Source: CAWCUZ01 sp963798795 (GTDB lineage Bacteria > Acidobacteriota > Vicinamibacteria > Vicinamibacterales > SCN-69-37). From it: a stretch of DNA of 64,000 nucleotides. Below, piece after piece: positions 51,808 through 60,185 of this stretch. The first letter of the stretch is position 1. Each line of letters begins with the position of its first letter. The position numbers were made by a program, and so were the translations under genes. The notes under the pieces are model-generated. The model was not told the DNA's origin and made no database searches. It saw only the letters and a program-made list of their open reading frames with translations. The DNA is taken from NCBI GenBank assembly GCA_963798795.1, contig CAWCUZ010000001.1:2418001-2482000 (forward strand). Reading direction: 5' to 3'.

Positions 51808-53118
51808 ATGCGCAGCGCCAGTTTTTTCGCGGCCGCCGCCCTCGGGGCCGCGACATGCGTCCTCCTGCAGCCCTCGGCGCGAGCCCAGGGCCAGACCGAT
51901 CAGAAACCTCAGGCGCCGCTCACGTTTCGATCGGCGACCAATCTCGTCGAAGTCGACGTGATCGTGCTCGACAAACAGGGCCGCTTCGTTCCCGGCCTGA
52001 CCGCGGATGACCTCCAGGTCTTCGAAGACGGCCATCTGCAGCAGATCGAGCAGTTCTACCTCGTGTCTTCCGTCGGCGGCGGCACGACCCCGCAGCGGCA
52101 GCAAGCCGCCGAGCCGGCCGACACGCGCGGCCGGCGCATCCTCGTGTTCTTCTTCGACGAAGAGCACCTGACGAACGAGTCGCTGTTGCGCGTCAAGACG
52201 GGCGTGGAGCGCTTCCTGGCGACCCAGTTCCACCCGGGCGACATCGGCGGCGTGTTCACGAATGCGACGATGTACCACGGCCGGCTCACGGGCGATCGCA
52301 ACGAGGTGCTCGCCGGCGTGCGCGCCGTCAGGCCGGCGTTCGAGAACCGCGAGAGGCTCCTGCGCGACTTCCGCGACTTTCCGCCTGTGCCGAGCGAGAA
52401 CGTCGCGATGCGGATCGACTACGGCGACAACCGGTTGCTCGACGAGGTCGTTGACGCCGCCTGCACCCTCAACCCCGACGAGTGTGCAGGGCCCGTCGGT
52501 CGCCAGCGCGTGACCAGCATCGTCGAGGACAAGGTCCGCACCTACATGCGCAGCACGCGCGACGAAACGGAGCGGACGATCGCCAATCTCCGCCTCGTCG
52601 CCGCCAATCTCAGCACCGTGCCGGGCCGCAAGACCGTGGTGTTCCTGTCCAACGGCTTCTTCAGCGAGGAAGTCCGCAGCGAGGTGCAGCAGATTGCCGC
52701 CATTGCGGCCCGCGGCGGCACGACCTTCTACTCGGTCTACGGCCGTGGCGCGAGCATGGTGGCCGGCCGCGAAATCCCCGACGTTCTCTCGCCGGAAGCC
52801 GGCGTCGTTTCCACGTTCGACACGGTCGACGACGGACCCGAAGTGCTCTCGGCGGGCACCGGCGGATTCGTGATCCGCAACATGGACGACATCTCCCGCG
52901 CGCTCGGCCTGGTGGCTCGCGACACCAGCACCTACTACGTCATGGGCTATCAGCCGCTGAACGCGAACCTGGACGGCAAAGTGCGGAAGATCGAGGTGAA
53001 GGCGAAGGCGGACGGCTTGAAGGTGCGCGCCCGGAAGGGGTACGTCGCGCTGCCGCTCCCGCCGATGCAGACCTTGCGAATCGCCGGGAGCGGCGGGAGC
53101 GGCGGCTTCAGTCGCTAG
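51808..53118 (+). CDS. secreted VWFA-related acidobacterial protein
   Basis: 436 residues, with GGAG six bases ahead of the ATG. The leader is MRSASFFAAAALGAATCVLLQPSARAQ; the Cys is not in a good lipobox. The N-terminal module (TNLVEVDVIVLDKQGR, TADDLQVFEDGH) is followed by a VWA-like domain whose MIDAS position reads FFDEEHLTNES, as in the proteins at 42932 and 46321. The family hallmarks GRKTVVFLSNGFFSEE and TYYVMGYQPLNANLDGKVRKIEVK occur in order. It lacks the TPR tail of the longer relatives and ends in a Gly/Ser-rich tail. It is transcribed away from the TonB receptor and ends three bases before the CsoR-type gene. Confidence 0.85.
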   Translation: MRSASFFAAAALGAATCVLLQPSARAQGQTDQKPQAPLTFRSATNLVEVDVIVLDKQGRFVPGLTADDLQVFEDGHLQQIEQFYLVSSVGGGTTPQRQQAAEPADTRGRRILVFFFDEEHLTNESLLRVKTGVERFLATQFHPGDIGGVFTNATMYHGRLTGDRNEVLAGVRAVRPAFENRERLLRDFRDFPPVPSENVAMRIDYGDNRLLDEVVDAACTLNPDECAGPVGRQRVTSIVEDKVRTYMRSTRDETERTIANLRLVAANLSTVPGRKTVVFLSNGFFSEEVRSEVQQIAAIAARGGTTFYSVYGRGASMVAGREIPDVLSPEAGVVSTFDTVDDGPEVLSAGTGGFVIRNMDDISRALGLVARDTSTYYVMGYQPLNANLDGKVRKIEVKAKADGLKVRARKGYVALPLPPMQTLRIAGSGGSGGFSR

Positions 53119-53121
53119 CGA

Positions 53122-53427
53122 TCATTTCGCGAAACGGTCGAAGATATCGACCAGCTCGTTCAACTGCTTGCGCCGTTCCGTCTCGCCCTTCGAGACGCCG
53201 TCGGTCACGCAGTTGTCGACGTGGTACCGGAACACCGCCAGGCTGATCCGGTTGAGCGCCGCCTCCGCCGCGGCAAGTTGTTGAAGAATCTCGATGCACA
53301 GCCGGGGTTCCTGGACCATCCGGCGGATGCCTCGTACCTGGCCTTCAATCCGATTGAGGCGCGTAACGAGCGCCTGCTGTTCAGCGGCTCCGAGTATAGG
53401 CATGTCCACCAACCCCGTCGGTACCAT
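53122..53427 (-). CDS. CsoR/RcnR/FrmR-family metal-sensing repressor
   Basis: 101 residues; a start at the internal Met9 (53403) is possible because the family usually begins about there. The all-helical DUF156 fold is clear (ALVTRLNRIEGQVRGIRRMVQEPRLCIEILQQL). Metal ligands follow the CsoR Cys-His-Cys pattern: Cys44, His69 and Cys73 (FRYHVDNC), which points to Cu(I) rather than to nickel or formaldehyde sensing. These tetramers bind G-tract operators and let go when loaded with metal. No copper transporter is adjacent, so it may act elsewhere or control only itself. It is convergent with the VWFA-related gene. Confidence 0.88.
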   Translation of the reverse strand: MVPTGLVDMPILGAAEQQALVTRLNRIEGQVRGIRRMVQEPRLCIEILQQLAAAEAALNRISLAVFRYHVDNCVTDGVSKGETERRKQLNELVDIFDRFAK

Positions 53428-53465
53428 TTCCTAGCGCTGGCCGTAGGTCCTGGGCGGACCGGGGC

Positions 53466-53484
53466 TACCCTCCCCCCCAGAATA
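53466..53484 (-). promoter_or_regulatory. candidate operator/-10 of the CsoR-type gene
   Basis: On the minus strand the site reads TATTCTGGGGGGGAGGGTA: a G7 tract between A/T-rich ends, like the single-G-tract operators of RcnR/CsoR-family repressors. It overlaps TATTCT, a possible -10, and lies 38 bases before the start at 53427, which fits autorepression. Confidence 0.45.
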
Positions 53485-53528
53485 CGACACCCTCCCCTCG
53501 CCGCGTTGCAGCCTGGCATTCGGCAGAC

Positions 53529-53661
53529 AAAAAAAACCGCCCGGGGCCCGATTTCCTCAGGGGAAACCGGGCCCCGGCGGCGAGAGTTCCCGGGCCGGCC
53601 TCGAGGGGCCGGCTGGAGCCGGGCCGGGCCGGGCGCCGCCGGGGGGAGCCCCGGCGGCGCC
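53529..53661 (-). terminator. intrinsic terminator and second hairpin after a TonB receptor gene
   Basis: On the minus strand the receptor stop (53673) is followed by a perfect 13-bp hairpin with loop GGAG on the plus strand (53632-53644 with 53649-53661), then a larger GC hairpin (53537-53580) followed by eight T residues (plus-strand A8, 53529-53536). The last is a typical Rho-independent terminator, the best in the window. Confidence 0.8.
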
Positions 53662-53672
53662 GATCCGGCTGT

Positions 53673-56644
53673 CTAGAAGTTCACGGTGGCCATGACGCGC
53701 ACGATGCGCGGCGCCACGATGCTCGAGAATCCGCGTGAACGTCGCCTGGTCCAGCCGGTTGCTCGAGTAGCCCCGGATGGTGGCCACGTTGAACAGATTG
53801 AACGCCGTGACCGACAGCCGCAGCCGGCGGCCGCCGCTCATGGCGAACGCCTTGTCCAGCATCACGTCCATCATCTTCAGCGTCGGCAGGTGCGTCGTTC
53901 CCGAGTTCTCCACCTGGAAGTCGGCCGTCGACGAATTCTGGCCCGACGTGATGGAGCTCCGGTAGCCCGGCACCGAGAACCGGTAGGTGATCGTCCGGGC
54001 GTCGCCGTCCTGGATGTTGACGTTGGCGCCGGCGTTCCACCCGCCCATGAGCTGGTAGCTGCCGTTCAGCTTGACCACGAACCGGTTGGTCGCATTGTTC
54101 ACCCCGAGCTGCTTGTCCTCGTTGGTGTGCGTGAACGACGTCGACCCGTACGACCGCTGGTCGTTCCACGTGAACGAGCCGTTCACCTGCCAACGGTTGC
54201 TCAGCCGCTTGCGCCCCGTCACTTCCCAGCCCTTGTAAGTGCTGTAGACGCCGTCCGGCACGTTCGTCCGGTTGGACACGTTCGCCAGCACGGGGCTGCC
54301 GGGCACGACGCGCCAGTACCTGCCAGCCGGTCGGATCCACGCCCGCCGGCAGCGCCGCGAGCTGCGCCGCCGTCGGCACGAACGCCACCGGCTCGAAGAG
54401 GCCCTGGGTCGCCCCATTCACGGTTGTGAAGCTGCGGCGGTCGAAGACCCGGTAGATGTAGCTCACGCCCACGCCGAAGTTCGCCATCAGTTCGTGGTCG
54501 ATGCCGACGATCCCCTCCCGCGTGCGGGCGTTCTTGATGTTCGGGTCCACCGTGTTGGCCGACGCCACGGGCGACCCGGTCGACACGTCCCAGCTCCCCG
54601 TCGTCACGAGCGGCGCCGACAGGTCCAGTTCGTCGCGCGTGATGAACTGGTCGCCGTTCAGGTCGGTCCAGGGCACCCGGATCTCCACCTGCGCCGCCGG
54701 ATTGGCCACGTTGGAGTACAGGCCGCCCGAGTTGCCGCCGACCTGGTTGTAGTAGAACGCATACGTGCCCTTCACGATCGTCTTGCCGTCACCCAACAGG
54801 TCGTAGGTGGCCGACAGGCGCGGCGAGAAGTCGCTGAAGGTGATCCCTGAGTCGAATCCCGCGTAGTCGTAGGCGGGCAGGAGGTCGGGCACGATCGGGT
54901 TCGCCACGACCGAGGACGCGCTGGTGGAGTCGTTCTGGTAGTCCCACCGCAGGCCTGCATTGATGCGCAGCCGCTTGAGGCTGTACCAGTCCTGCAGATA
55001 GGAGCCCAGCGTGTACAGACCAATCGACACGTTGTGGTCGCGCTCGAGATAGGCGTACGCCCCGGTCGGGCTGGTCGTCCGGTTGATGTTCGCGATCGCG
55101 TACCCGCCGTAGTGATCGAACGTCTGCCACGGCGTGTTGCGGTAGCGGAACCCGAACTTCAGTGCGTGGTCGCCGCCCAGCAGGTTTGACAGGAAGTAGC
55201 TGCTGTCGGTCTTCGCCTCGGTCGTCGGCCGGGTCGTGATGTACTGATCCAGCGCCCGGTGCCAGACGTTCGTGGCGCCGTCGAGCAGCGGCTGCAGGTT
55301 GTACTGCGTGGCCGGATCCTGGAAGTCCAGGCTGAACCCGCCCTGCAGGACCTCGAGGGTGTTGTCGAACACCAGCTTGTCGGTCAGCACCCACGTGTGC
55401 TTGACGTTGTACCCGGCGTGCAGCGGGTTGTGGCTGTTGTACTGCCGGTAGGTCGTCTCGGGCGGGTGCGTGTCATTCGCGCCGCGTGCGTTGCGCGTCT
55501 TGTCCGAGAAGTTGTACAGGAACGCGAACTTGTTCGCCGCGTTCAGCTGGTAGTTCAGCTTCCCGTTGTAGTTGGTCAGCACCGTCAGGTCGTCGTGCAG
55601 GCACTTCTGTGTGTCCTTGATGTGGTCGTAGTCGTTCGGCGGTGGCGTGCATTCCGGCGTGTCCTTGAAGAAGCCCAGCACGCTGCCGTCGATCCGCTGC
55701 TGCGCGCCGGCGCCCCACCACCAGAACCGGTTCCGCTGAATCGGGCCGCCCAGCTCGCCGCCCACCTCGTAGAAGTGCTTCAACGGTGCGCCCGACAGCG
55801 GCGTCGTCGTCGAGCCGCCGCTGTAGAAGAGCTCGCGGCTCACGTTGTTGAACTGCGTCTTGGCCCCGTCATACGCGCCGCGCGCCGTGCCCTTGAACAC
55901 GTTCGACCCGCTGCGCGTCACCAGGTTGATGTTGATGCCGCTCGTCTGCACCGACACGTCCGAGCCGCCCGTCGTCACCTGGATCTCTTCGAACGCGTCG
56001 AAGTCGTAATACTGCGCCGACCCGCCGGTCGCGGCCATGTCGGTCGTCGTGCCGCCATCGATGTTCCACATCCCGGCGCTCGTGCTCTCGCCCCGGGCCG
56101 AGAAGTTCGGCTGCTGGCCTGACGTCGACCCGCCTACGTTCACCCCGCTGATGATCACGCCCGGCACCATGTTCAGCACGGTCCACGGGTCGCGCGCCGT
56201 CGGCACCGCATCCAGCACCTCACGGTTGAATGTGGCGCCCGTGCTTACGTTCTTCGTGTCCACGACCGGCGCCGCGCCCGACACCGTTACCGTTTCCTGC
56301 ACGGTCGACACGTCGAGCCTGGCGTTGATTTCCGCCGAGAAGCCCGTCTGCACGACGATCTTCTCTCGCTTCACCGTCGTGAAGCCCGACAGGCTGAAGG
56401 TCACCGTGTAGCTGCCGATCGGAATCTGCGGAAACCGATAGGCGCCGGTGGACGTCGTCACCGCCACGAGCGGCTGCTGCAGCGATGCGCCTTCCAGCGT
56501 GACCGTCACGCCGGGGATGGCCGCACTCGTGGCGTCCGTGGCCTTGCCGAAGATTTCGCCCGTCGTCAACTGGGCGAACGCCGAACCGGCCGTCAGTCCG
56601 CACAGGGCGACCGCCAGCACGACCATTCGAAATTCACGTACCAT
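53673..56644 (-). CDS. TonB-dependent receptor, array member 1, two frameshifts
   Basis: The repaired product is 989 residues, the same as the next copy. ATG 56644 is chosen (AGGAGG five bases upstream). The signal peptide is VREFRMVVLAVALCGLTAGSAFAQ. Then come a CarboxypepD_reg domain (GVTVTLEGASLQQPLVAVTTSTGAYRF), the plug (VDTKNVSTGATFNREVLDAVPTARDPWTVLNMVPGV) and the barrel, ending in VMATVNF with a terminal Phe suited to outer-membrane assembly. Lesions: an extra C near 54318 after DPTGWQYW and an extra base at 53728-53729 near TFTRISSIVAP. Between them the paralogue sequence is fully kept. Ligand unknown. It lies directly downstream of a nearly identical copy. Confidence 0.85.
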
Positions 56645-56674
56645 GACTGCCTCCTCCACAACTCACGCTATGAA

Positions 56675-56687
56675 GACGGAACCGGAC
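56675..56687 (-). promoter_or_regulatory. 13-base box GTCCGGTTCCGTC upstream of receptor 1
   Basis: Read on minus, GTCCGGTTCCGTC ends 30 bases before the start at 56644. It recurs exactly at 59864-59852 and 63187-63175, ahead of the next two receptors. It may be part of the leader or a regulator site. Confidence 0.6.
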
Positions 56688-56810
56688 ATAGGACGACACA
56701 GATGGGGACTGCATGCGTCGGCGGGGATTGTAGGCGCCGCGCCAGCGGGCGCACAATTCTGGAGGAGAGAAAGAGTACGCTGGGGGCCGGGTATGAGTAT
56801 CCGAACGAAC

Positions 56811-56848
56811 TCGACGCCGCCGGAATCGCAGGATCCCGGCGGCGTCGA
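56811..56848 (-). terminator. hairpin after receptor 2
   Basis: Six bases past the stop of the receptor at 56855, arms 56811-56826 and 56833-56848 pair almost fully (TCGACGCCGCCGG core). On minus it is followed by GTTCGTTCGG rather than a pure T run. Hairpins of similar core follow receptors 3 and 4. Confidence 0.6.
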
Positions 56849-56854
56849 CAGTGT

Positions 56855-59824
56855 CTAGAAGTTCACGTTTGCCATGACGCGGATGATGCGCGGCGCCACG
56901 ATGCTCGAGATTCGCGTGAACGTCGCCTGGTCCAGCCGGTTGCTCGAGTAGCCCCGGATGGTGGCCACGTTGAACAGATTGAACGCCGTGACCGACAGCC
57001 GCAGCCGGCGGCCGCCGCTCATGGCGAAGGCCTTGTCCAGCATCACGTCCATCATCTTCAGCGTCGGCAGGTGCGTCGTTCCCGAGTTCTCCACCTGGAA
57101 GTCGGCCGTCGACGAATTCTGGCCCGACGTGATGGAGCTCCGGTAGCCCGGCACCGAGAACCGGTAGGTGATCGTCCGGGCGTCGCCGTCCTGGATGTTG
57201 ACGTTGGCGCCGGCGTTCCACCCGCCCATGAGCTGGTAGCTGCCGTTCAGCTTGACCACGAACCGGTTGGTCGCATTGTTCACCCCGAGCTGCTTGTCCT
57301 CGTTGGTGTGCGTGAGCGACGTCGACCCGTACGACCGCTGGTCGTTCCACGTGAACGAGCCGTTCACCTGCCAGCGATTGCTCAGCCGCTTGCGCCCCGT
57401 GACTTCCCAGCCCTTGTAGGTGCTGTAGACGCCGTCCGGCACGTTCGTCCGGTTCGTCACGTTCGCCAGCACCGGGCTGCCGGGCACGACGCGCCAGTAC
57501 TGCCAGCCGGTCGGATCCACGCCCGCCGGCAGCGCCGCGAGCTGCGCCGCCGTCGGCACGAACAGCACGGGCTCGAACAGGTCCTGGGTCGCTCCGATCG
57601 CCCGCGTGAAGTTGCGGCGGTCGAAGATCCGGTAGATGTAGCTCACGCCCACGCCGAAGTTCGCCATCAGCTCGTGGTCGATGCCGATGATGCCTTCGCG
57701 CGTGCGGGAGTTCTTGATGCCGGGATCGACGGTGTTCGGTGACGCCACCGGCGAGCCGGTCGACACGTCCCAGCTGCCCGTCGTCACGAGCGGCGCCGAG
57801 AGGTCCAGCTCGTCCCGCGTGATGAACTGGTCGCCGTTCAGGTCGGTCCAGGGCACCCGGATCTCCACCTGCGCCGCCGGATTGGCCACGTTGGAGTACA
57901 GGCCGCCCGAGTTGCCGCCGACCTGGTTGTAGTAGAACGCATACGTGCCCTTCACGATCGTCTTGCCGTCACCCAACAGGTCGTAGGTGGCCGACAGGCG
58001 CGGCGAGAGGTCGCTGAAGGTGATGCCCGAGTCGAACCCGGCGTAGTCGTACGCCGGCAGGAGGTCGGGCACGATGGGATTGGCCACCACCGAGGACGGG
58101 TTGGTGGAGTCGTTCTGGTAGTCCCACCGCACACCGGCATTCACGCGCAGCCGCTTCAGGCTGTACGAGTCCTGCAGGTAGGAGCCCAGGCTGTAGAGGC
58201 CGATCTTCACGAAGTGATCGCGCTCGAGATAGGCGTACGCCCCGGTCGGGCTGGTCGTCCGGTTGATGTTCGCGATCGCGTACCCGCCGTAGTGATCGAA
58301 CGTCTGCCACGGCGTGTTGCGGTAGCGGAACCCGAACTTCAGCGAGTGGTCGCCGCCCAGCAGGTTCGACAGGAAGTAGCTGCTGTCGGTCTTTGCTTCG
58401 GTCGTCGGCCGTTTGGTGACGTACTGGTCGAGCGCCCGGTGCCAGGTGTTCGTGGCGCCGTCGAGCAGCGGCTGCAGATCGTACTGAGTGGCCGGATCCT
58501 GGAAGTCCAGGCTGAACCCGCCCTGCAGGATCTCGAGGGTGTTGTCGAACACCAGCTTGTCGGTCAGCACCCACGTGTGCTTGACGTTGTACCCGGCGTG
58601 CAGCGGGTTGCGGCTGTTGTACTGCCGGTACGTCGTCTCGGGCGGATGCGTGTCGTTCGCGCCGCGCGCGTTGCGCCGCTTGTCCGAGAAGTTGTACAGG
58701 AACGCGAACTTGTTCGCCGCGTTCAGCTGGTAGTTCAGCTTCCCGTTGTAGTTGGTCAGCACCGTCAGGTCGTCGTGCAGGCACTTCTGCACGTCCTTCA
58801 GGTGGTCGTAGTCGCTCGGTGGCGGCGAGCACTCCGGCGTGTTCTTGAAGAAGCCCAGCACGCTGCCGTCGATCCGCTGCTGCGCGCCGGCGCCCCACCA
58901 CCAGAACCGGTTCCGCTGAATCGGGCCGCCCAGCTCGCCACCCACTTCGTAGAAGTACTTCAGCGGTGCGCCCGACAGCGGCGTCGTCGAGGAACCATTG
59001 CTCTCGAACAGCCCGCGGCTCAGGTTGTTGAACTGCGTCTTGGCCCCGTCGTACGCGCCCCGCGCGGTGCCCTTGAACACGTTCGACCCGCTGCGCGTCA
59101 CCAGGTTGATGTTGATGCCGCTCGTCTGCACCGACACGTCCGAGCCGCCCGTCGTCACCTGGATCTCTTCGAAGGCATCGAAGTCGTAGTACTGCGCCGA
59201 CGAGCCCGTCGCCGCCATGTCCGTGCTCGTGCCCCCGTCGATGTTCCACATCGCGGCGCTCGTGCCCTCGCCGCGAGCCGAGAAGCCCGGCTGCTGGCCC
59301 GAGGTCGAGCCGCCCACGTTCACCCCGCTGACGATCACGCCCGGCACCATGTTCAGCACGGTCCACGGGTCGCGCGCCGTCGGTACGGCATCCAGCACCT
59401 CACGGTTGAACGTGGCGCCCGTGCTCACGTTCTTCGTGTCCACGACCGGCGCCGCCCCCGAGACCGTCACCGTTTCCTGAACGGTCGACACGTCGAGCTT
59501 CGCGTTGATTTCCGCCGCGAAACCCGTCTGGATCACGACCTTGTCGCGCTTCACGGTCGTGAAGCCCGACAGGCTGAAGGTCACCGTGTAGCTGCCGATC
59601 GGAATCTGCGGAAACCGATAGGCGCCGGTGGATGTCGTCACCGCGACCAACGGCTGCTGCAACGACGCGCCCTCGAGCGTGACGGTCACGCCGGGGACGG
59701 GGGCATTGCTGGCATCCGTGGCCTTGCCGAAGACTTCGCCCGTCGTCAACTGGGCGAACGCCGAACCGGCTGCCAGTCCACACAGGACCACTGCCAGCAC
59801 GGCCACTCGAAACACACGCACCAT
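56855..59824 (-). CDS. TonB-dependent receptor, array member 2 (intact)
   Basis: 989 residues in one frame. AGGAGGAG lies three bases before the ATG, and the signal peptide is VRVFRVAVLAVVLCGLAAGSAFAQ. Domains as in member 1: CarboxypepD_reg (GVTVTLEGASLQQPLVAVTT), plug with MWNIDGGTSTDMAA and FEEIQVTTGGSDVSVQTSG, then a long barrel ending VMANVNF. It serves as the reference for the two broken neighbours. Against member 1, long nucleotide stretches are identical (for example 57841-57960 against 54661-54780) while other parts differ at many silent sites, which suggests gene conversion. The regulatory element and hairpin patterns are also shared. Ligand unknown; the Asp/Gly-rich DLNGDQFITRDELDLS near residue 660 looks like an EF-hand-type calcium loop. 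Confidence 0.92.
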   Translation of the reverse strand: MVRVFRVAVLAVVLCGLAAGSAFAQLTTGEVFGKATDASNAPVPGVTVTLEGASLQQPLVAVTTSTGAYRFPQIPIGSYTVTFSLSGFTTVKRDKVVIQTGFAAEINAKLDVSTVQETVTVSGAAPVVDTKNVSTGATFNREVLDAVPTARDPWTVLNMVPGVIVSGVNVGGSTSGQQPGFSARGEGTSAAMWNIDGGTSTDMAATGSSAQYYDFDAFEEIQVTTGGSDVSVQTSGININLVTRSGSNVFKGTARGAYDGAKTQFNNLSRGLFESNGSSTTPLSGAPLKYFYEVGGELGGPIQRNRFWWWGAGAQQRIDGSVLGFFKNTPECSPPPSDYDHLKDVQKCLHDDLTVLTNYNGKLNYQLNAANKFAFLYNFSDKRRNARGANDTHPPETTYRQYNSRNPLHAGYNVKHTWVLTDKLVFDNTLEILQGGFSLDFQDPATQYDLQPLLDGATNTWHRALDQYVTKRPTTEAKTDSSYFLSNLLGGDHSLKFGFRYRNTPWQTFDHYGGYAIANINRTTSPTGAYAYLERDHFVKIGLYSLGSYLQDSYSLKRLRVNAGVRWDYQNDSTNPSSVVANPIVPDLLPAYDYAGFDSGITFSDLSPRLSATYDLLGDGKTIVKGTYAFYYNQVGGNSGGLYSNVANPAAQVEIRVPWTDLNGDQFITRDELDLSAPLVTTGSWDVSTGSPVASPNTVDPGIKNSRTREGIIGIDHELMANFGVGVSYIYRIFDRRNFTRAIGATQDLFEPVLFVPTAAQLAALPAGVDPTGWQYWRVVPGSPVLANVTNRTNVPDGVYSTYKGWEVTGRKRLSNRWQVNGSFTWNDQRSYGSTSLTHTNEDKQLGVNNATNRFVVKLNGSYQLMGGWNAGANVNIQDGDARTITYRFSVPGYRSSITSGQNSSTADFQVENSGTTHLPTLKMMDVMLDKAFAMSGGRRLRLSVTAFNLFNVATIRGYSSNRLDQATFTRISSIVAPRIIRVMANVNF

Positions 59825-59851
59825 AGCTCCTCCTCACCCGAACTCACGAGC

Positions 59852-59864
59852 GACGGAACCGGAC
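59852..59864 (-). promoter_or_regulatory. 13-base box GTCCGGTTCCGTC upstream of receptor 2
   Basis: Second exact copy, ending 27 bases before the start at 59824. The rest of the intergenic stretch up to the hairpin at 60104 shows no gene or promoter I can support. Confidence 0.6.
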
Positions 59865-60103
59865 GGTAGATCAACCTTGGGGGGGTGGATCGGCGCGATC
59901 CTAGGCGGGCGGTCGACGGCGGCGCAATTCTCTCCGGGAGTAGACCGTCACACTTGAGGGGAGTAGTGGTTGAGCGAGCGGCTGCATCTCACTCTGGCCA
60001 GACGGTTTACCTGGCCTGCTCGTCAGCCGGCCTGGTTCGATCCGCGTGTCGAGGATTGTCAGCGGGAGTATGACCGCGCCTCGAACGCAGCCCCAAAACG
60101 AAC

Positions 60104-60142
60104 TCGGCGCCGCCAGGATCCAGCGGATCCCGACGGCGCCGA
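60104..60142 (-). terminator. hairpin after receptor 3
   Basis: Arms 60104-60121 and 60125-60142 pair at 16 of 18 positions (TCGGCGCCG...GGATCC) with a three-base loop. On minus the stem is followed by GAGTTCGTTTTGG. It lies about 44 bases after the stop of the receptor ending at 60186. Confidence 0.65.
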
Positions 60143-60185
60143 CAGGTGGAAATCGGCGCGGCACAGCAAGGCGCCGCGACGAAGC

